Notes under the pieces: generated by a model
What the model was told of the DNA's origin: nothing
The model's input: the letters and a program-made list of their open reading frames with translations, nothing else
Databases searched by the model: none
Made by a program: the position numbers and the translations under genes
Shown: in pieces, positions 10,036 through 19,527 of the stretch
Layout: each line of letters opens with the position of its first letter
Numbering within the stretch: position 1 is the stretch's first letter
Source of the DNA: Rhizobium leguminosarum bv. trifolii WSM2297
GTDB taxonomy: Bacteria > Pseudomonadota > Alphaproteobacteria > Rhizobiales > Rhizobiaceae
Reading direction: 5' to 3'
Length of the DNA stretch: 64,000 nucleotides
NCBI RefSeq assembly: GCF_000271845.1
Contig: NZ_JH719395.1
Span: forward strand, 948,366-1,012,365

Positions 10036-12174
10036 ATGGACGATAGCAACGACCTCTTTTCCGGAATGCCCCTCTCTGAAAAACGCGAGGAGGCGCAGAA
10101 GCCTGCCGCCCCGGCCGAGCGGCCCCCAGTAACGGCTGCGCCCGTTGCCACCGCAGCGTCCCCTGCTGCCGGAGCCGCGTCTACTGCTGGAGCCCCTCCT
10201 GCTGGCGGAGCATCTTTGCGCCCCGCCCCCGCCGCGTCGAACTCGGACGAGTACGGCGCCTCGTCGATCCGCGTCCTCGAAGGCCTCGAGCCGGTGCGCA
10301 TGCGCCCGGGCATGTATATCGGCGGCACCGACGAGAAGGCGCTGCACCACCTCTTTGCCGAAGTCATCGACAATGCGATGGACGAGGCTGTCGCCGGACA
10401 CGCCAATTTCATCGAGGTCTATCTTGACCTCGAGGGTTATATCACCGTCTCCGACAACGGCCGCGGCATCCCGGTCGAGAACCATCCGCAGGTGCCGGGC
10501 AAGTCGACGCTCGAAGTCATCATGACCAAGCTGCATGCCGGCGGTAAATTCGACGGCAAGGCCTACGAGACCTCGGGCGGCCTGCACGGCGTCGGCGTCT
10601 CGGTCGTCAACGCGCTTTCCGACGACCTCGAAGTGGAAGTGGCGCGCAACCGCAAGCTTTACCGCCAACGCTTCTCTCGCGGCCTGCCGCAGGGCGGGCT
10701 CGAAGAATTGGGCGACGTCCACAATCGCCGCGGCACCCGTGTGCGCTTCCATCCCGATCCCCAGATTTTTGGGGATCACATGAAGTTCGATGCCGCCCGG
10801 GTGTTCCGGATGGCGCGCTCGAAGGCCTACCTGTTCGGCGGCGTCGAGATCCGCTGGAGCTGCGAGCAGGGTGTTTTGCCCGAAGGTTCGGAAGTGCCTG
10901 ACAAGGCCGTCTTCCACTTCCCCGGTGGCCTGAAGGATTATCTCCAGGCGACGATGGGCAAGGAATTCACCGTCACCCGCGAGATCTTCGCCGGCAAGAC
11001 CGAGAAGGTGAGCGGCCACGGCTCGATGGAATGGGCGATCACCTGGTATGGCGGCGATCCGCAAGTGCATTCCTATTGCAATACCATCCCGACGCCCGAA
11101 GGCGGCACGCACGAGGCGGGTCTGCGCATCGCGCTGACCAAGGGCCTGAAGGCCTATGCCGAGCTGACGCAGAACAAGCGCGCCGCCCAGATCACCACCG
11201 ATGACGTGATGATCTCGGCCGTCGGCATGCTGTCGGTCTTCATCCGCGAGCCGGAATTCGTCGGCCAGACCAAGGACAAGCTGGCGACCGTCGAGGCCCA
11301 GCGCATTGTCGAAAACGCGCTCCGCGATCCCTTCGACCATTACCTTGCCGACAATCCGAATGAATCGGCCAAGCTGCTCGACTGGGTGATTGAGCGCGCC
11401 GAGGAGCGCCTGCGGCGCCGCAAGGAAAAGGAAGTCAACCGCAAGACGGCGGTGCGCAAGCTCCGGCTGCCCGGCAAGCTCGCCGACTGCTCGCAGAACA
11501 CCGCCGAGGGCGCCGAACTCTTCATCGTCGAGGGCGATTCGGCAGGCGGTTCGGCCAAGCAGGCGCGCAATCGCACCAATCAGGCCATTCTTCCCCTGCG
11601 CGGCAAGATCCTGAACGTTGCGAGTGCCGGCCGCGAAAAGTTTGGCGCCAATCAGCAGCTCGCCGATCTCATCCAGGCGCTGGGCTGTGGCACGCGCTCG
11701 AAATACCGCCAGGAAGACCTGCGCTACGAGCGGATCATCGTCATGACCGATGCCGACGTCGACGGCGCCCATATCGCCTCGCTACTCATCACCTTCTTCT
11801 ACCAGGAAATGCCGGAGCTGGTGCGCGGCGGACATCTCTTCCTCGCCGTGCCGCCGCTCTATAAGATTACCCAAGGAGCGAAATCCGCCTATGCCCGCGA
11901 CGACAATCATCGCGCCGAGCTGATGCAGACGGAATTCAAGGGCAAGGCCAAGGTCGAGATCAGCCGCTTCAAGGGCCTCGGCGAGATGATGGCCGCCCAG
12001 CTCAAGGAAACCACTATGGATCCGTCCAAGCGCACCCTGCTCAAGGTCATGATCGACGAGGTGGATTTCGAGGGCACCCGCAGCGCCGTGGATGATCTGA
12101 TGGGCACCAAGCCGGAAGCCCGCTTCCGCTTCATCCAGGAACGCGCAGCCTTCGCCGAAAACCTCGATATTTAA
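10036..12174 (+). CDS. parE: DNA topoisomerase IV subunit B
   Basis: 712 residues. ParE is the ATPase subunit of topoisomerase IV, which decatenates daughter chromosomes together with ParC. After an Ala/Pro-rich N-terminal extension of about 70 residues come the GHKL ATPase motifs (MRPGMYIGG, DNAMDEAVAG, GLHGVGVSVVNAL), the transducer domain, and the TOPRIM domain (EGDSAGGSAKQARNR, DADVDGAHI). The AKQARNRTNQAILPLRGKILNV wording fits ParE better than GyrB. The ATG at 10036 starts the acidic segment; in-frame sequence further upstream lies in the divergent promoter region. The extension is longer than in E. coli ParE. Confidence 0.95.
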   Translation: MDDSNDLFSGMPLSEKREEAQKPAAPAERPPVTAAPVATAASPAAGAASTAGAPPAGGASLRPAPAASNSDEYGASSIRVLEGLEPVRMRPGMYIGGTDEKALHHLFAEVIDNAMDEAVAGHANFIEVYLDLEGYITVSDNGRGIPVENHPQVPGKSTLEVIMTKLHAGGKFDGKAYETSGGLHGVGVSVVNALSDDLEVEVARNRKLYRQRFSRGLPQGGLEELGDVHNRRGTRVRFHPDPQIFGDHMKFDAARVFRMARSKAYLFGGVEIRWSCEQGVLPEGSEVPDKAVFHFPGGLKDYLQATMGKEFTVTREIFAGKTEKVSGHGSMEWAITWYGGDPQVHSYCNTIPTPEGGTHEAGLRIALTKGLKAYAELTQNKRAAQITTDDVMISAVGMLSVFIREPEFVGQTKDKLATVEAQRIVENALRDPFDHYLADNPNESAKLLDWVIERAEERLRRRKEKEVNRKTAVRKLRLPGKLADCSQNTAEGAELFIVEGDSAGGSAKQARNRTNQAILPLRGKILNVASAGREKFGANQQLADLIQALGCGTRSKYRQEDLRYERIIVMTDADVDGAHIASLLITFFYQEMPELVRGGHLFLAVPPLYKITQGAKSAYARDDNHRAELMQTEFKGKAKVEISRFKGLGEMMAAQLKETTMDPSKRTLLKVMIDEVDFEGTRSAVDDLMGTKPEARFRFIQERAAFAENLDI

Positions 12175-12376
12175 AACATGCTGATCACGCGCCGGACCGT
12201 GGGATAGACAGGGTTCGACGCGCCGCATTTTAGCATTTTCGATTTCATCGAACTGACGAAGAACCGTAACAACTCCGTCAAACAACCGGCGCATGAAGCG
12301 GTCGGCGCGCGGCCTCCCAAGGGAGAAACGCCTGCGCCGGTTCGAACCGTTTTCAACCCCTTGCCGGATATTTGTC

Positions 12377-13531
12377 ATGACCAAGCGTTTTGTCGCGACT
12401 GCCGCTTTCGTTCTCCTGTCCAGCACCCTCACTGCCGGTGCCACAGATATTGGGGCCACCGCTATCGGCGCCACCGTCGAGACTGCCTGCCCCTTCGGCG
12501 ATTGCGCCGCCGGCATTTCGCTCTCCTATCTCGGTGAATTCGTTATCCCCACAGGCCAAATGGAAAACGGCGTCGAATTGGGCGGCATTTCCGGCCTCGA
12601 TTTCGATGCCGCCACCGGCCATTACCTCGCCATCAGCGACGACCGCTCCGAAAGAGCTCCCGCCCGCTTCTATGAACTCGATGTCGATGTCGACGCATCG
12701 GGCCTGAAGGGCGTTTCGGTCGTCAAGCACGTCACACTGAAGGATAAGAACGGCGAGCCTTTCGCCGCCAGGACCGTCGATCCGGAATCGATCCGCCTCG
12801 GCAAGGACGGCATCTATTGGGGCAGCGAAGGCGACGGCAAGGCGCTGCTGCCGCCCTTCATCCGCGTCACTGCGCCGGATGGTTCCTTCGTCCGCGAATT
12901 CAAGCTGCCGGACGGATTTGCGCCGACCGCCGACAAGTCGACCGGGATCCGCGACAATCTCGCCTTCGAGGATCTCGCCGTGGCACCCTCGGGCGATGTT
13001 TTCGTCGGCGTCGAAGCCGCCCTCTACCAGGACGGCCCGAACCCCTCGCTGACGACAGGCAGCCTGTTGCGCATCATCCGCTATGACGGCGCAACCGGCG
13101 AATCCAAGGCTCAATATGTCTATCCTGTCTCGCCGATCCCGCAGGCCGCTACCAAGGCCGACGGCGGCAACGATAACGGCATGTCGGAAATGCTCGCACT
13201 CGACGATCACCGTCTGCTCGCCGTCGAGCGCAGCTACGCCCAGGGCTTCGGCAACACCATCAAGATCATGATGATGGATCTCGCCGACGCGACCGATGTA
13301 TCCGCCATCGCTTCGCTCGCCAAGAACGACCAGCGCGTCGTCCCCGCCCGCAAGAGCCAGATCCTTGATTTGAGAGCAATCGGTCTCGTTCCCGACAATA
13401 TCGAGGCCATGTCGCTCGGCAAGGCCAAGGACGGTACCGACGTTCTCATTCTCGGCTCCGACAATAATTTCTCGGCCGCCCAGAAGACGCAATTCTACGC
13501 CTTCAAGATTTTGCGCCGTCCGCAACAGTAA
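12377..13531 (+). CDS. Secreted esterase-like/phytase-like beta-propeller protein
   Basis: 384 residues with a signal peptide (MTKRFVATAAFVLLSSTLTA). The rest matches the family named esterase-like activity of phytase: GGISGLDFD, YLAISDDRS, VDPESIRL, and a later NGMSEMLALDDHRLLAVERSY are its usual landmarks, consistent with a beta-propeller in the periplasm. The true substrate is unknown, and phosphatase activity is only suggested by the family name. The ATG at 12377 is chosen because the signal peptide follows it directly. The 202 bases after parE hold no other gene I can support. Confidence 0.82.
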   Translation: MTKRFVATAAFVLLSSTLTAGATDIGATAIGATVETACPFGDCAAGISLSYLGEFVIPTGQMENGVELGGISGLDFDAATGHYLAISDDRSERAPARFYELDVDVDASGLKGVSVVKHVTLKDKNGEPFAARTVDPESIRLGKDGIYWGSEGDGKALLPPFIRVTAPDGSFVREFKLPDGFAPTADKSTGIRDNLAFEDLAVAPSGDVFVGVEAALYQDGPNPSLTTGSLLRIIRYDGATGESKAQYVYPVSPIPQAATKADGGNDNGMSEMLALDDHRLLAVERSYAQGFGNTIKIMMMDLADATDVSAIASLAKNDQRVVPARKSQILDLRAIGLVPDNIEAMSLGKAKDGTDVLILGSDNNFSAAQKTQFYAFKILRRPQQ

Positions 13532-13646
13532 GAGATCAGCTCTGACGGCCGAATAGCGACGCTTTGTATGCGCTTTCACGGTGCGGACCTTGAAACCGCG
13601 GGGGTGATGGCCCATAACCAGAGTACAAGAAAAAGAAGAGGCGCGT

Positions 13647-14852
13647 GTGGGTGTGTTCGACCGTCAGAAAAGCAATCATGAACCGCGATGGCTCGGATCG
13701 TCAGCGCCGACACGTACACCGCTGATCCCCTCGATTTCGGCGGCACGCTGGCTGCTGGTTCTGATCGTCGCGGCCGGCGTCTACTTCTTCTACGGCTTCC
13801 TCGTGCCGGTGCTGGCGGCGCTTGTCATCGGCTTCGCCAGTTGGCCGCTATACCGCAAGCTTCTCGCCCGCGTCGGCGGCAATACGACGATCGCCGCGAC
13901 CATCGCCATCCTCTTGATCATCACCTTCCTGGTGATCCCGATCGGGCTTGCGGCCACCTATACGACGGGCGAAGTGCGCAACTGGGTTGCCTGGGCCATC
14001 CACGCCAATCGCGCCGGCGCCCCGACACCCGACTGGATCGTCGCGCTGCCTTGGGCAGGCGCCTATCTCGATGAAGTCTGGACCAAATATATCGGCAGCC
14101 CCGGCGCTCTCGGCGATGTCATCCAGGCGGTCAGCGGCGCCAATATCGGTAATATCTACCGTGCCGTGCTTGCCGCCGGCGGCGGCGCCTTTCACCTGCT
14201 GCTGACGCTGCTCTTCATGCTGATTGCGCTGTTCTTCGTCTATCGCGACGGCTTTTCCTTCTCCAAACAGATCGACATGCTGGGCGAGCGCATCCTGCCG
14301 AACCGCTGGGAGCGTATATCCCGCGTCGTGCCGGCGACGATCAGCTCCACCGTCATGGGCATGACGCTGATTGCGATCGGCGAAGGCATCGTGCTCGGCG
14401 TTGCCTACTGGATCGCCGGCGTGCCGTCGCCGGTGACGCTCGGCGTGCTCACGGGCGTGATGGCGCTCATTCCAGGCGGCGCGCCGCTGTCATTCACCCT
14501 GGTTTCGATCTATCTGCTGGCGAGCGGCTCGCATGTCGCCGGCATCTGCCTCTTCGTCTGGGGCACGGTCGAACTCTTCATCGTCGACAAGACGCTGCGG
14601 CCGAAGCTCGTCGGCGGCCCGATCAAGCTGCCTTTCCTGCCGACCTTCTTCGGCCTCGTCGGCGGCGTCAAGACGATGGGTTTCCTCGGCCTGTTCATCG
14701 GTCCGGTGCTGATGGCGCTGATCGTCGCCATCTGGCGCGAATGGATCCACGAGGCCCGCAACGCCGAAAAGGGCGAGACGGGACCGCAGGTCCTTATTGA
14801 CGAGCAGGCGCCGCCGCCGTCCAAAACGATCCCCCGCATCGCCGAAGGCTGA
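13647..14852 (+). CDS. AI-2E family transporter (PerM/TqsA-like)
   Basis: 401 residues with about eight membrane helices, arranged as an N-terminal pair, a hydrophilic middle with a helical hairpin (about 130-200), and a C-terminal bundle containing GVLTGVMALIPGGAPLSF and LFIVDKTLRPKLVGG. These are hallmarks of the AI-2E/PerM permease family. Some members export autoinducer-2 or act as Na+/H+ antiporters, so the solute here is unknown. Translation appears to start at a GTG behind an aagaag purine run; a second GTG two codons downstream is possible. Confidence 0.85.
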   Translation: MGVFDRQKSNHEPRWLGSSAPTRTPLIPSISAARWLLVLIVAAGVYFFYGFLVPVLAALVIGFASWPLYRKLLARVGGNTTIAATIAILLIITFLVIPIGLAATYTTGEVRNWVAWAIHANRAGAPTPDWIVALPWAGAYLDEVWTKYIGSPGALGDVIQAVSGANIGNIYRAVLAAGGGAFHLLLTLLFMLIALFFVYRDGFSFSKQIDMLGERILPNRWERISRVVPATISSTVMGMTLIAIGEGIVLGVAYWIAGVPSPVTLGVLTGVMALIPGGAPLSFTLVSIYLLASGSHVAGICLFVWGTVELFIVDKTLRPKLVGGPIKLPFLPTFFGLVGGVKTMGFLGLFIGPVLMALIVAIWREWIHEARNAEKGETGPQVLIDEQAPPPSKTIPRIAEG

Positions 14853-14866
14853 ACATTTGCCGCCCT

Positions 14867-15325
14867 TTATCCCAGCCGCTTTTCCATGAACAGGCTAAGC
14901 GGGTCCGGCAGATAGCTGCCGAAGGGCGCAATGTCCTCGTAGCCGTATTTGCGGTAGAGAGCGATCGCCTCGGGCTGGTAGATGCCGGTTTCAAGCCGGA
15001 TCGCCGTCAGCCGCTTTTCCCTTGCGATCGCTTCGAGCGCGTTCATCAGGCCGCTGGCGATCCTCAGCCCCCTCGCCTCTGGATCGACGAACATCCGCTT
15101 GATCTCCGCCGTGCCGTCGCCGGCCTCGACCAGCGCGCAGCAGCCGACGATCGCATCGCCGTTGCGGGCGACCAGGAAACTCACCGCAGGCTTTTCCAGC
15201 AGGGAGAGATCGACCAGATGGTTGCTCTCGGCGGGATAGAGTGACTGCGCATAGGCATCGGAAAGATCGAGTAGCCGGATGACGCCGTCCTGACGCGGCG
15301 GCTCCAGGGCAATGGTGACGGACAT
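14867..15325 (-). CDS. GNAT-family N-acetyltransferase
   Basis: 152 residues forming a single GNAT fold. The acetyl-CoA binding motif A is visible around IKRMFVDPEARGLRIASGLMNALE (pattern R/Q-x-x-G-x-A/G at about 86-91), followed by AIALYRKYGYEDI. The acceptor is unknown. A clear ribosome-binding site (agaggc) precedes the ATG. It converges on the AI-2E transporter gene with a 14-base gap. Confidence 0.85.
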   Translation of the reverse strand: MSVTIALEPPRQDGVIRLLDLSDAYAQSLYPAESNHLVDLSLLEKPAVSFLVARNGDAIVGCCALVEAGDGTAEIKRMFVDPEARGLRIASGLMNALEAIAREKRLTAIRLETGIYQPEAIALYRKYGYEDIAPFGSYLPDPLSLFMEKRLG

Positions 15326-15454
15326 GCTGCCTCTTTCTGCTGGCGCAGGGCACAGTTTTTCCCGACATGAACAAGAGTTAATGCCCTTGCCTTCATTCGG
15401 TTGGAATTGCGCCCTCTAAGACGATGACATGCTCAATAGCCAAGGAGGCAAAAT

Positions 15455-15865
15455 ATGCAAGCGGTGCTGATCGCGATGACCATTCTCGGTTGCGACGATT
15501 CCATCAGCCAATGCAGCTATGTCGCGACAGTCGATAAACGCTGGGAGACGGTTGCCGCCTGCGATGCCGAAGCCGAACGTCGGCTGAAAACCTACGCCAA
15601 TGTCAGCTATCCCTCGGTGATCGCGGTATGTGAGGCGCCGAAAGCCGTCGCTGCCGCCGAACCGCCGAAGCCGGCGCCGGTACCGTCGTCCCTTCCTGAA
15701 GCGGCCGAACAGCGCCCCCAGGGCCTGCTTGGCTTTGCCGACGATATTGCCGGCCGGGTCCGCGACCATCTGCCCACCGGCAGGAGCGTGAAGGACACGC
15801 TCGTCAAACCGGTACATTTCGTTTCCGCCAGCTATTCCTGGGTGGTGACGCGGCTGGCCGATTAG
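15455..15865 (+). CDS. Conserved hypothetical protein
   Basis: 136 residues, preceded by a strong ribosome-binding site (aaggagg). I do not recognise a named domain. The N-terminal 60 residues carry three cysteines (GCDDSISQC ... AACDAEAE ... VCEAP), then a Pro/Ala-rich linker, then a C-terminal region (GFADDIAGRVRDHL ... VHFVSASYSWVV). There is a short hydrophobic start but no convincing signal peptide. Its stop overlaps the stop of the convergent DUF2336 gene by four bases. Confidence 0.7.
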   Translation: MQAVLIAMTILGCDDSISQCSYVATVDKRWETVAACDAEAERRLKTYANVSYPSVIAVCEAPKAVAAAEPPKPAPVPSSLPEAAEQRPQGLLGFADDIAGRVRDHLPTGRSVKDTLVKPVHFVSASYSWVVTRLAD

Positions 15866-16992
15866 GCGGCCGCAAGCGCCGCATAGACGCGGGCCGATTG
15901 CCGCTGTTCGGCGACACCAAGCTTTTCCACCATGTCGAGCAGTTCGCCGACGGCGCCGTGCGCGCCGTCGTGATGGCGGAATTTTTCGAGAAGACGGCCG
16001 CAGATAGTGCCGAGCACGCTGCCCGGCGCTTTTCTGGCGGCGTCCCGCCAGAGCATTGTCGCCTCGACGAAGATGACGCTGATATCCCTCGGCAGGCCGG
16101 CCGACTCGTAGAGCGCCCGCACCGCATGCATGCGCCCGGTTGCCAGGATCGAACGCACGCGGCGTTCGCCGCAGCCTGTGAGATCGACGATCGCGCCGGC
16201 GAAAAAATCCACCTTGCCGGCGCAAAGCGCATGCATCAGGAAGGACGGCGTCAGCCGGTCATTGAGGCGCAGATGCTGGACGAGGTCGGGTATCTCGCGT
16301 GGCGCGATGTCGCCGGCGATCGAAACGATTGCAGCCTCGGTCGCCTCGCGGCTGATGCGCTGCAGCCGCTGCAGGCCGATCGCCGCCTGTGCGAGCGGCA
16401 GCCCGACCAGCGCATTGCTGACATGCTGGGTGAGCAGTTGGCGGGCATCGGCGGGAAGATCGCTGCGGTCGAGCAGCAGGTTGCGGATGTCGCAGCAGTC
16501 GCCGAGCCGTTCGGCGATACGTTTCAGGGATTGGCTGGAGATCACCGCGCCGTCATTCTCGAGCAGGCAGAGCAGCTCTTCCTCGTCGCCGACTTCCGCA
16601 AGCGCAGCCGAAACCGGGCGCGTCACATGCGCCCTCGCCGCGATCAGCATGCGGGTGGCGCCATTGCCGCGCGCGGCAAGATCGACGAGATCGGCATCGC
16701 TCAAAAGCGGCGAACAGGTCACCGCATGGCAGGCGACTTCGGGCTGATCTTCGGCAAGCGAAAGGATCAGGCTGCGCGGCGCATCGGGCGACCAGGCGAT
16801 CGCCTCGGCAAGAGCCAGCCGCACGCGCGGCGACGGATCGTCGAGCAGAAAGGTCATCGCCATCTCGGCCGCCGCCCGCTCGTCCGTCGTCATCTCCGAC
16901 TGCAGATAGGCTCGCCCGAGTGCATTTGCGGCCCGGGCCCGGTCACCGGTCTTGGCCGTTTCGATCCAACGAAGGAAAGCTTCTATGATCAC
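15862..16992 (-). CDS. DUF2336 helical-repeat protein
   Basis: About 376 residues, all alpha-helical, with HEAT-like repeats (LLDDPSPRVRLALAEAIAWSP, then LLSDADLVDLAARG). This matches DUF2336, a family of unknown function common in Alphaproteobacteria, often found near motility and cell-cycle genes. I chose the GTG at 16992 because GGGG lies six bases before it; an ATG at 17037 gives 15 more residues (MNETRGNRVQVLGRR) but lacks a ribosome-binding site. Confidence 0.8.
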   Translation of the reverse strand: MIIEAFLRWIETAKTGDRARAANALGRAYLQSEMTTDERAAAEMAMTFLLDDPSPRVRLALAEAIAWSPDAPRSLILSLAEDQPEVACHAVTCSPLLSDADLVDLAARGNGATRMLIAARAHVTRPVSAALAEVGDEEELLCLLENDGAVISSQSLKRIAERLGDCCDIRNLLLDRSDLPADARQLLTQHVSNALVGLPLAQAAIGLQRLQRISREATEAAIVSIAGDIAPREIPDLVQHLRLNDRLTPSFLMHALCAGKVDFFAGAIVDLTGCGERRVRSILATGRMHAVRALYESAGLPRDISVIFVEATMLWRDAARKAPGSVLGTICGRLLEKFRHHDGAHGAVGELLDMVEKLGVAEQRQSARVYAALAAA

Positions 16993-17114
16993 GCGACGCC
17001 CCAGCACTTGAACGCGATTCCCGCGCGTTTCATTCAATGCTGCGACCGTAGCGGCAAAAGGTTTAAGATTGGTTCACCATGTTTCTTAAGCCTTTGTATG
17101 CCTTGCCGTTCCGC

Positions 17115-17726
17115 CTAAACCTTCGGCAGATGCGGCCGGATCATCTCGAAAACATCGCAGCCTTCGCTGTAATCCATGTATCCCATGCGGGCGACGGGCC
17201 GGGCGAGCGACATGTCGAGACGTCCATCCTTGACGATCGCCTCGTCGATGCGGATGCCGACCACCTCACCGAAGATAAGGACGTTTTCGGAAGGCGTGCC
17301 CGACAGCGTCTTCGGCTCGAGGATCTCGGTGACCTTGCATTCAAGCACCGCGAACGCCTCGCCGACATAGGGCGCGTCGATCAGTTCCGCCTGCTTGGGC
17401 GTCAGGCCGGCGAAATCGAATTCGCTGTTGCCGTAAGGCAGTGCCGCCGAGGACAGGTTCATTTTCTCGGCAAGATCACGGCTGACGAAATTGCAGGTGA
17501 AGACACCGGTCTCGGCCGCATTGCGCTGGCTGTCCTTGCGCCCGGCGGATGAAAACATCACCAGCTTCGGCCGGTCGGCAACGGCGTTGAAGAAGGAATA
17601 GGGCGCGAGATTGATGGAACCGTCCCTGCCCTTGCTGCCGATCCAGCCGATCGGGCGCGGCGACACGATCGCCTTGAACGGATCATGCGCCAGCCCGTGC
17701 CGGTTGCTGTCGGTGGTGTAGAACAT
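17115..17726 (-). CDS. Flavin reductase-like (FMN-binding) protein
   Basis: 203 residues. The start [25 protein letters not shown] and the NLAPYSFFNAVADRPKLVMFSS segment match the flavin reductase-like split-barrel family, which binds FMN and reduces flavin or acts as an oxygenase component. The substrate is unknown. Its ATG overlaps the stop of the nitroreductase gene by one base (TGATG), with gagga as ribosome-binding site, so the two are translationally coupled and may share a redox function. Confidence 0.85.
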   Translation of the reverse strand: MFYTTDSNRHGLAHDPFKAIVSPRPIGWIGSKGRDGSINLAPYSFFNAVADRPKLVMFSSAGRKDSQRNAAETGVFTCNFVSRDLAEKMNLSSAALPYGNSEFDFAGLTPKQAELIDAPYVGEAFAVLECKVTEILEPKTLSGTPSENVLIFGEVVGIRIDEAIVKDGRLDMSLARPVARMGYMDYSEGCDVFEMIRPHLPKV

Positions 17727-18310
17727 CAGTCCTCCCCGCCGACCCAGGTCACGGTATCGGCAAGCTCCGGCCGCGGCCGTTCGATCGCCGGAAATGTCGT
17801 CGAGCCGATATGGATGAAACCCGCCACCTTTTCATCAGGCCCGACGCCGAGCAGCGGATAGGCGCGCTGGTCATAGGCAAACCACTCCGTCAGCCAGTTG
17901 GCGACATAACCGCTGGCATTGGCGGCGAGGATGACGTTGAAGCAGAGCGCGCCGGCCGACATCATCTGCTCCCATTCCGGGATCTTGATATGCGGCCCCG
18001 CCTTGCTGACGACGGCAACGACCACCGGCGCGCGGGTGAAACGGGCGCGCTCGACCTGGATCATCTCCTCGGAAAGCTCGGGCTTTGCCTCGAGCGCCAG
18101 CTTCAGAAGCTCCTCGCCAAGGTGGGCGCGGTGCTGTCCGCGATAGACGATGAAACGCCATGGCGCGATCTTGCCGTGATCGGGAACACGCGAGGCAAGA
18201 CGCAGGATTTCCTCGATTTCGGCCTTTTCTGGGCCTGGTTCGCACATCTGGAAAGCGGGGATGGAGCGGCGCACGGCGAGGTAATCGATCAGCTTGATAT
18301 CGGATTTCAT
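17726..18310 (-). CDS. Nitroreductase-family protein
   Basis: About 194 residues. It begins [15 protein letters not shown], then [21 protein letters not shown], which are the FMN-contacting segments of the oxygen-insensitive nitroreductase family (RutE/NfsB-like). The C-terminal [15 protein letters not shown] completes the fold. These enzymes reduce nitro compounds, quinones or flavins with NAD(P)H. The start is uncertain: ATG at 18310 is used, with another in-frame ATG at 18328. It heads a two-gene unit with the flavin reductase-like gene. Confidence 0.87.
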   Translation of the reverse strand: MKSDIKLIDYLAVRRSIPAFQMCEPGPEKAEIEEILRLASRVPDHGKIAPWRFIVYRGQHRAHLGEELLKLALEAKPELSEEMIQVERARFTRAPVVVAVVSKAGPHIKIPEWEQMMSAGALCFNVILAANASGYVANWLTEWFAYDQRAYPLLGVGPDEKVAGFIHIGSTTFPAIERPRPELADTVTWVGGED

Positions 18311-18424
18311 TCGGGGAGAAACTCTCATTTTTATGCTGCTGCAAAGGGTGGGTCTTGAATTTGCCATCGCGTTGGTCTTGAAGTGGCCTTTGCGATTTCA
18401 GAAGTCAATCGGTTCACGAAACAG

Positions 18425-19525
18425 ATGTTTGGCATTTCGCCTTTTGCACGCATCGGCCTTGCCATTGCCCTGACGATCCTGACGCCTCCAGGCGCCGGCG
18501 CCCAGGATGCCTTCAAGGAATTCAAGCAGCTTGAATCGACGCCGAAGATGCCGAAGCTCGATGCCTTCATCGCGCCCGGCACGGCGCCCGAAGGGGTCAA
18601 GCTGCGAGACGTCTCGATGGAAGCCAAGCTGACGGCGGACGGCACACCGGTCGAGGAAGGCCTGTCCTGGTATGTCTTCAGCCCGATCGCCGGAACCGAC
18701 GGCAAGCTGCCGCTGATCGCCAGCGCCAAAGGCGGACCCGCTGCCTTCCAGCTCGCTCCCGGCGATTATTTCGTCAACGTCTCCTTCGGCCGAGCCGGGG
18801 TTACCAAGAAACTGACCATTCCGGCCGACGGCCAGGTCGACAAGCAGGTGATGGTGCTCGATGCCGGCGGCCTGCTGCTCAATGCCGTCTCCGGCACTGA
18901 TGCCCGCATCCGCCCCGACCAGTTGAGCTTCTCGATCTATTCCTCGGAAGTGCGCGAGGACGGCGAGCGGGGCCTCGTCACGGCCGATGTCTCGCCGAAC
19001 ACCGTCGTCCGCCTCAATGCCGGCACCTACCACATCGTTTCCGAATATGGCAGCGTCAACGCCGTCATCCGCGCCGATATCCAGGTCGAAGCCGGCAAGC
19101 TGACCGAGGCGACGATCCAGCATCGCGCCGCGCAGGTCACCTTCAAGCTGGTCTCCGATGCCGGCGGCGAGGCGATCGCCGATACCGCATGGTCGATCCT
19201 GACGGCGGCCGGCGATAGCGTCGGCGAAAGCGTCAGCGCCTTCCCGACCATGGTTCTCGCCGAAGGCGGATATTCCGCCGTCGCCCGCAACAAGGACAAG
19301 ATCTACCAGCGCGATTTCACCGTCGTTGCCGGCAGGAACACCGATGTCGAGGTCCTGATGAAGGATCAGCAGCCGCAGCCGCCGGTGAACGATGCGGCCC
19401 GTACGGTGCAGCAAGTGCCTGTGGGAACGCCGCCGCCTCCAGGTGTCCAGCCGGCTCCGGTGGCCCCGCTCCCCTCCTATGAACAGCTCGCGCCGCAGGG
19501 CGGCGACGACACCAGCCTCGATTGA
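18425..19525 (+). CDS. Secreted conserved hypothetical protein
   Basis: 366 residues from the ATG at 18425. A signal peptide (ARIGLAIALTILTPPGAGAQ) leads to a periplasmic or extracellular protein made of beta-rich modules: FQLAPGDYFVNVSFGRAGV, VVRLNAGTYHIVSEYGSV and MVLAEGGYSAVARNKDKIY read like three related beta-sandwich repeats. The last 50 residues are Pro-rich. No enzymatic motif is visible. A GTG at 18383 would lengthen it by 14 codons, but the signal peptide favours the later start. Confidence 0.75.
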   Translation: MFGISPFARIGLAIALTILTPPGAGAQDAFKEFKQLESTPKMPKLDAFIAPGTAPEGVKLRDVSMEAKLTADGTPVEEGLSWYVFSPIAGTDGKLPLIASAKGGPAAFQLAPGDYFVNVSFGRAGVTKKLTIPADGQVDKQVMVLDAGGLLLNAVSGTDARIRPDQLSFSIYSSEVREDGERGLVTADVSPNTVVRLNAGTYHIVSEYGSVNAVIRADIQVEAGKLTEATIQHRAAQVTFKLVSDAGGEAIADTAWSILTAAGDSVGESVSAFPTMVLAEGGYSAVARNKDKIYQRDFTVVAGRNTDVEVLMKDQQPQPPVNDAARTVQQVPVGTPPPPGVQPAPVAPLPSYEQLAPQGGDDTSLD

Positions 19526-19527
19526 TC

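Noticed and set aside
9817..11772. A long minus-strand open frame opposite parE, joined in frame to the hydrolase gene
   Set aside because: It is the antisense shadow of parE; the true hydrolase start is the ATG at 9816 with a signal peptide.
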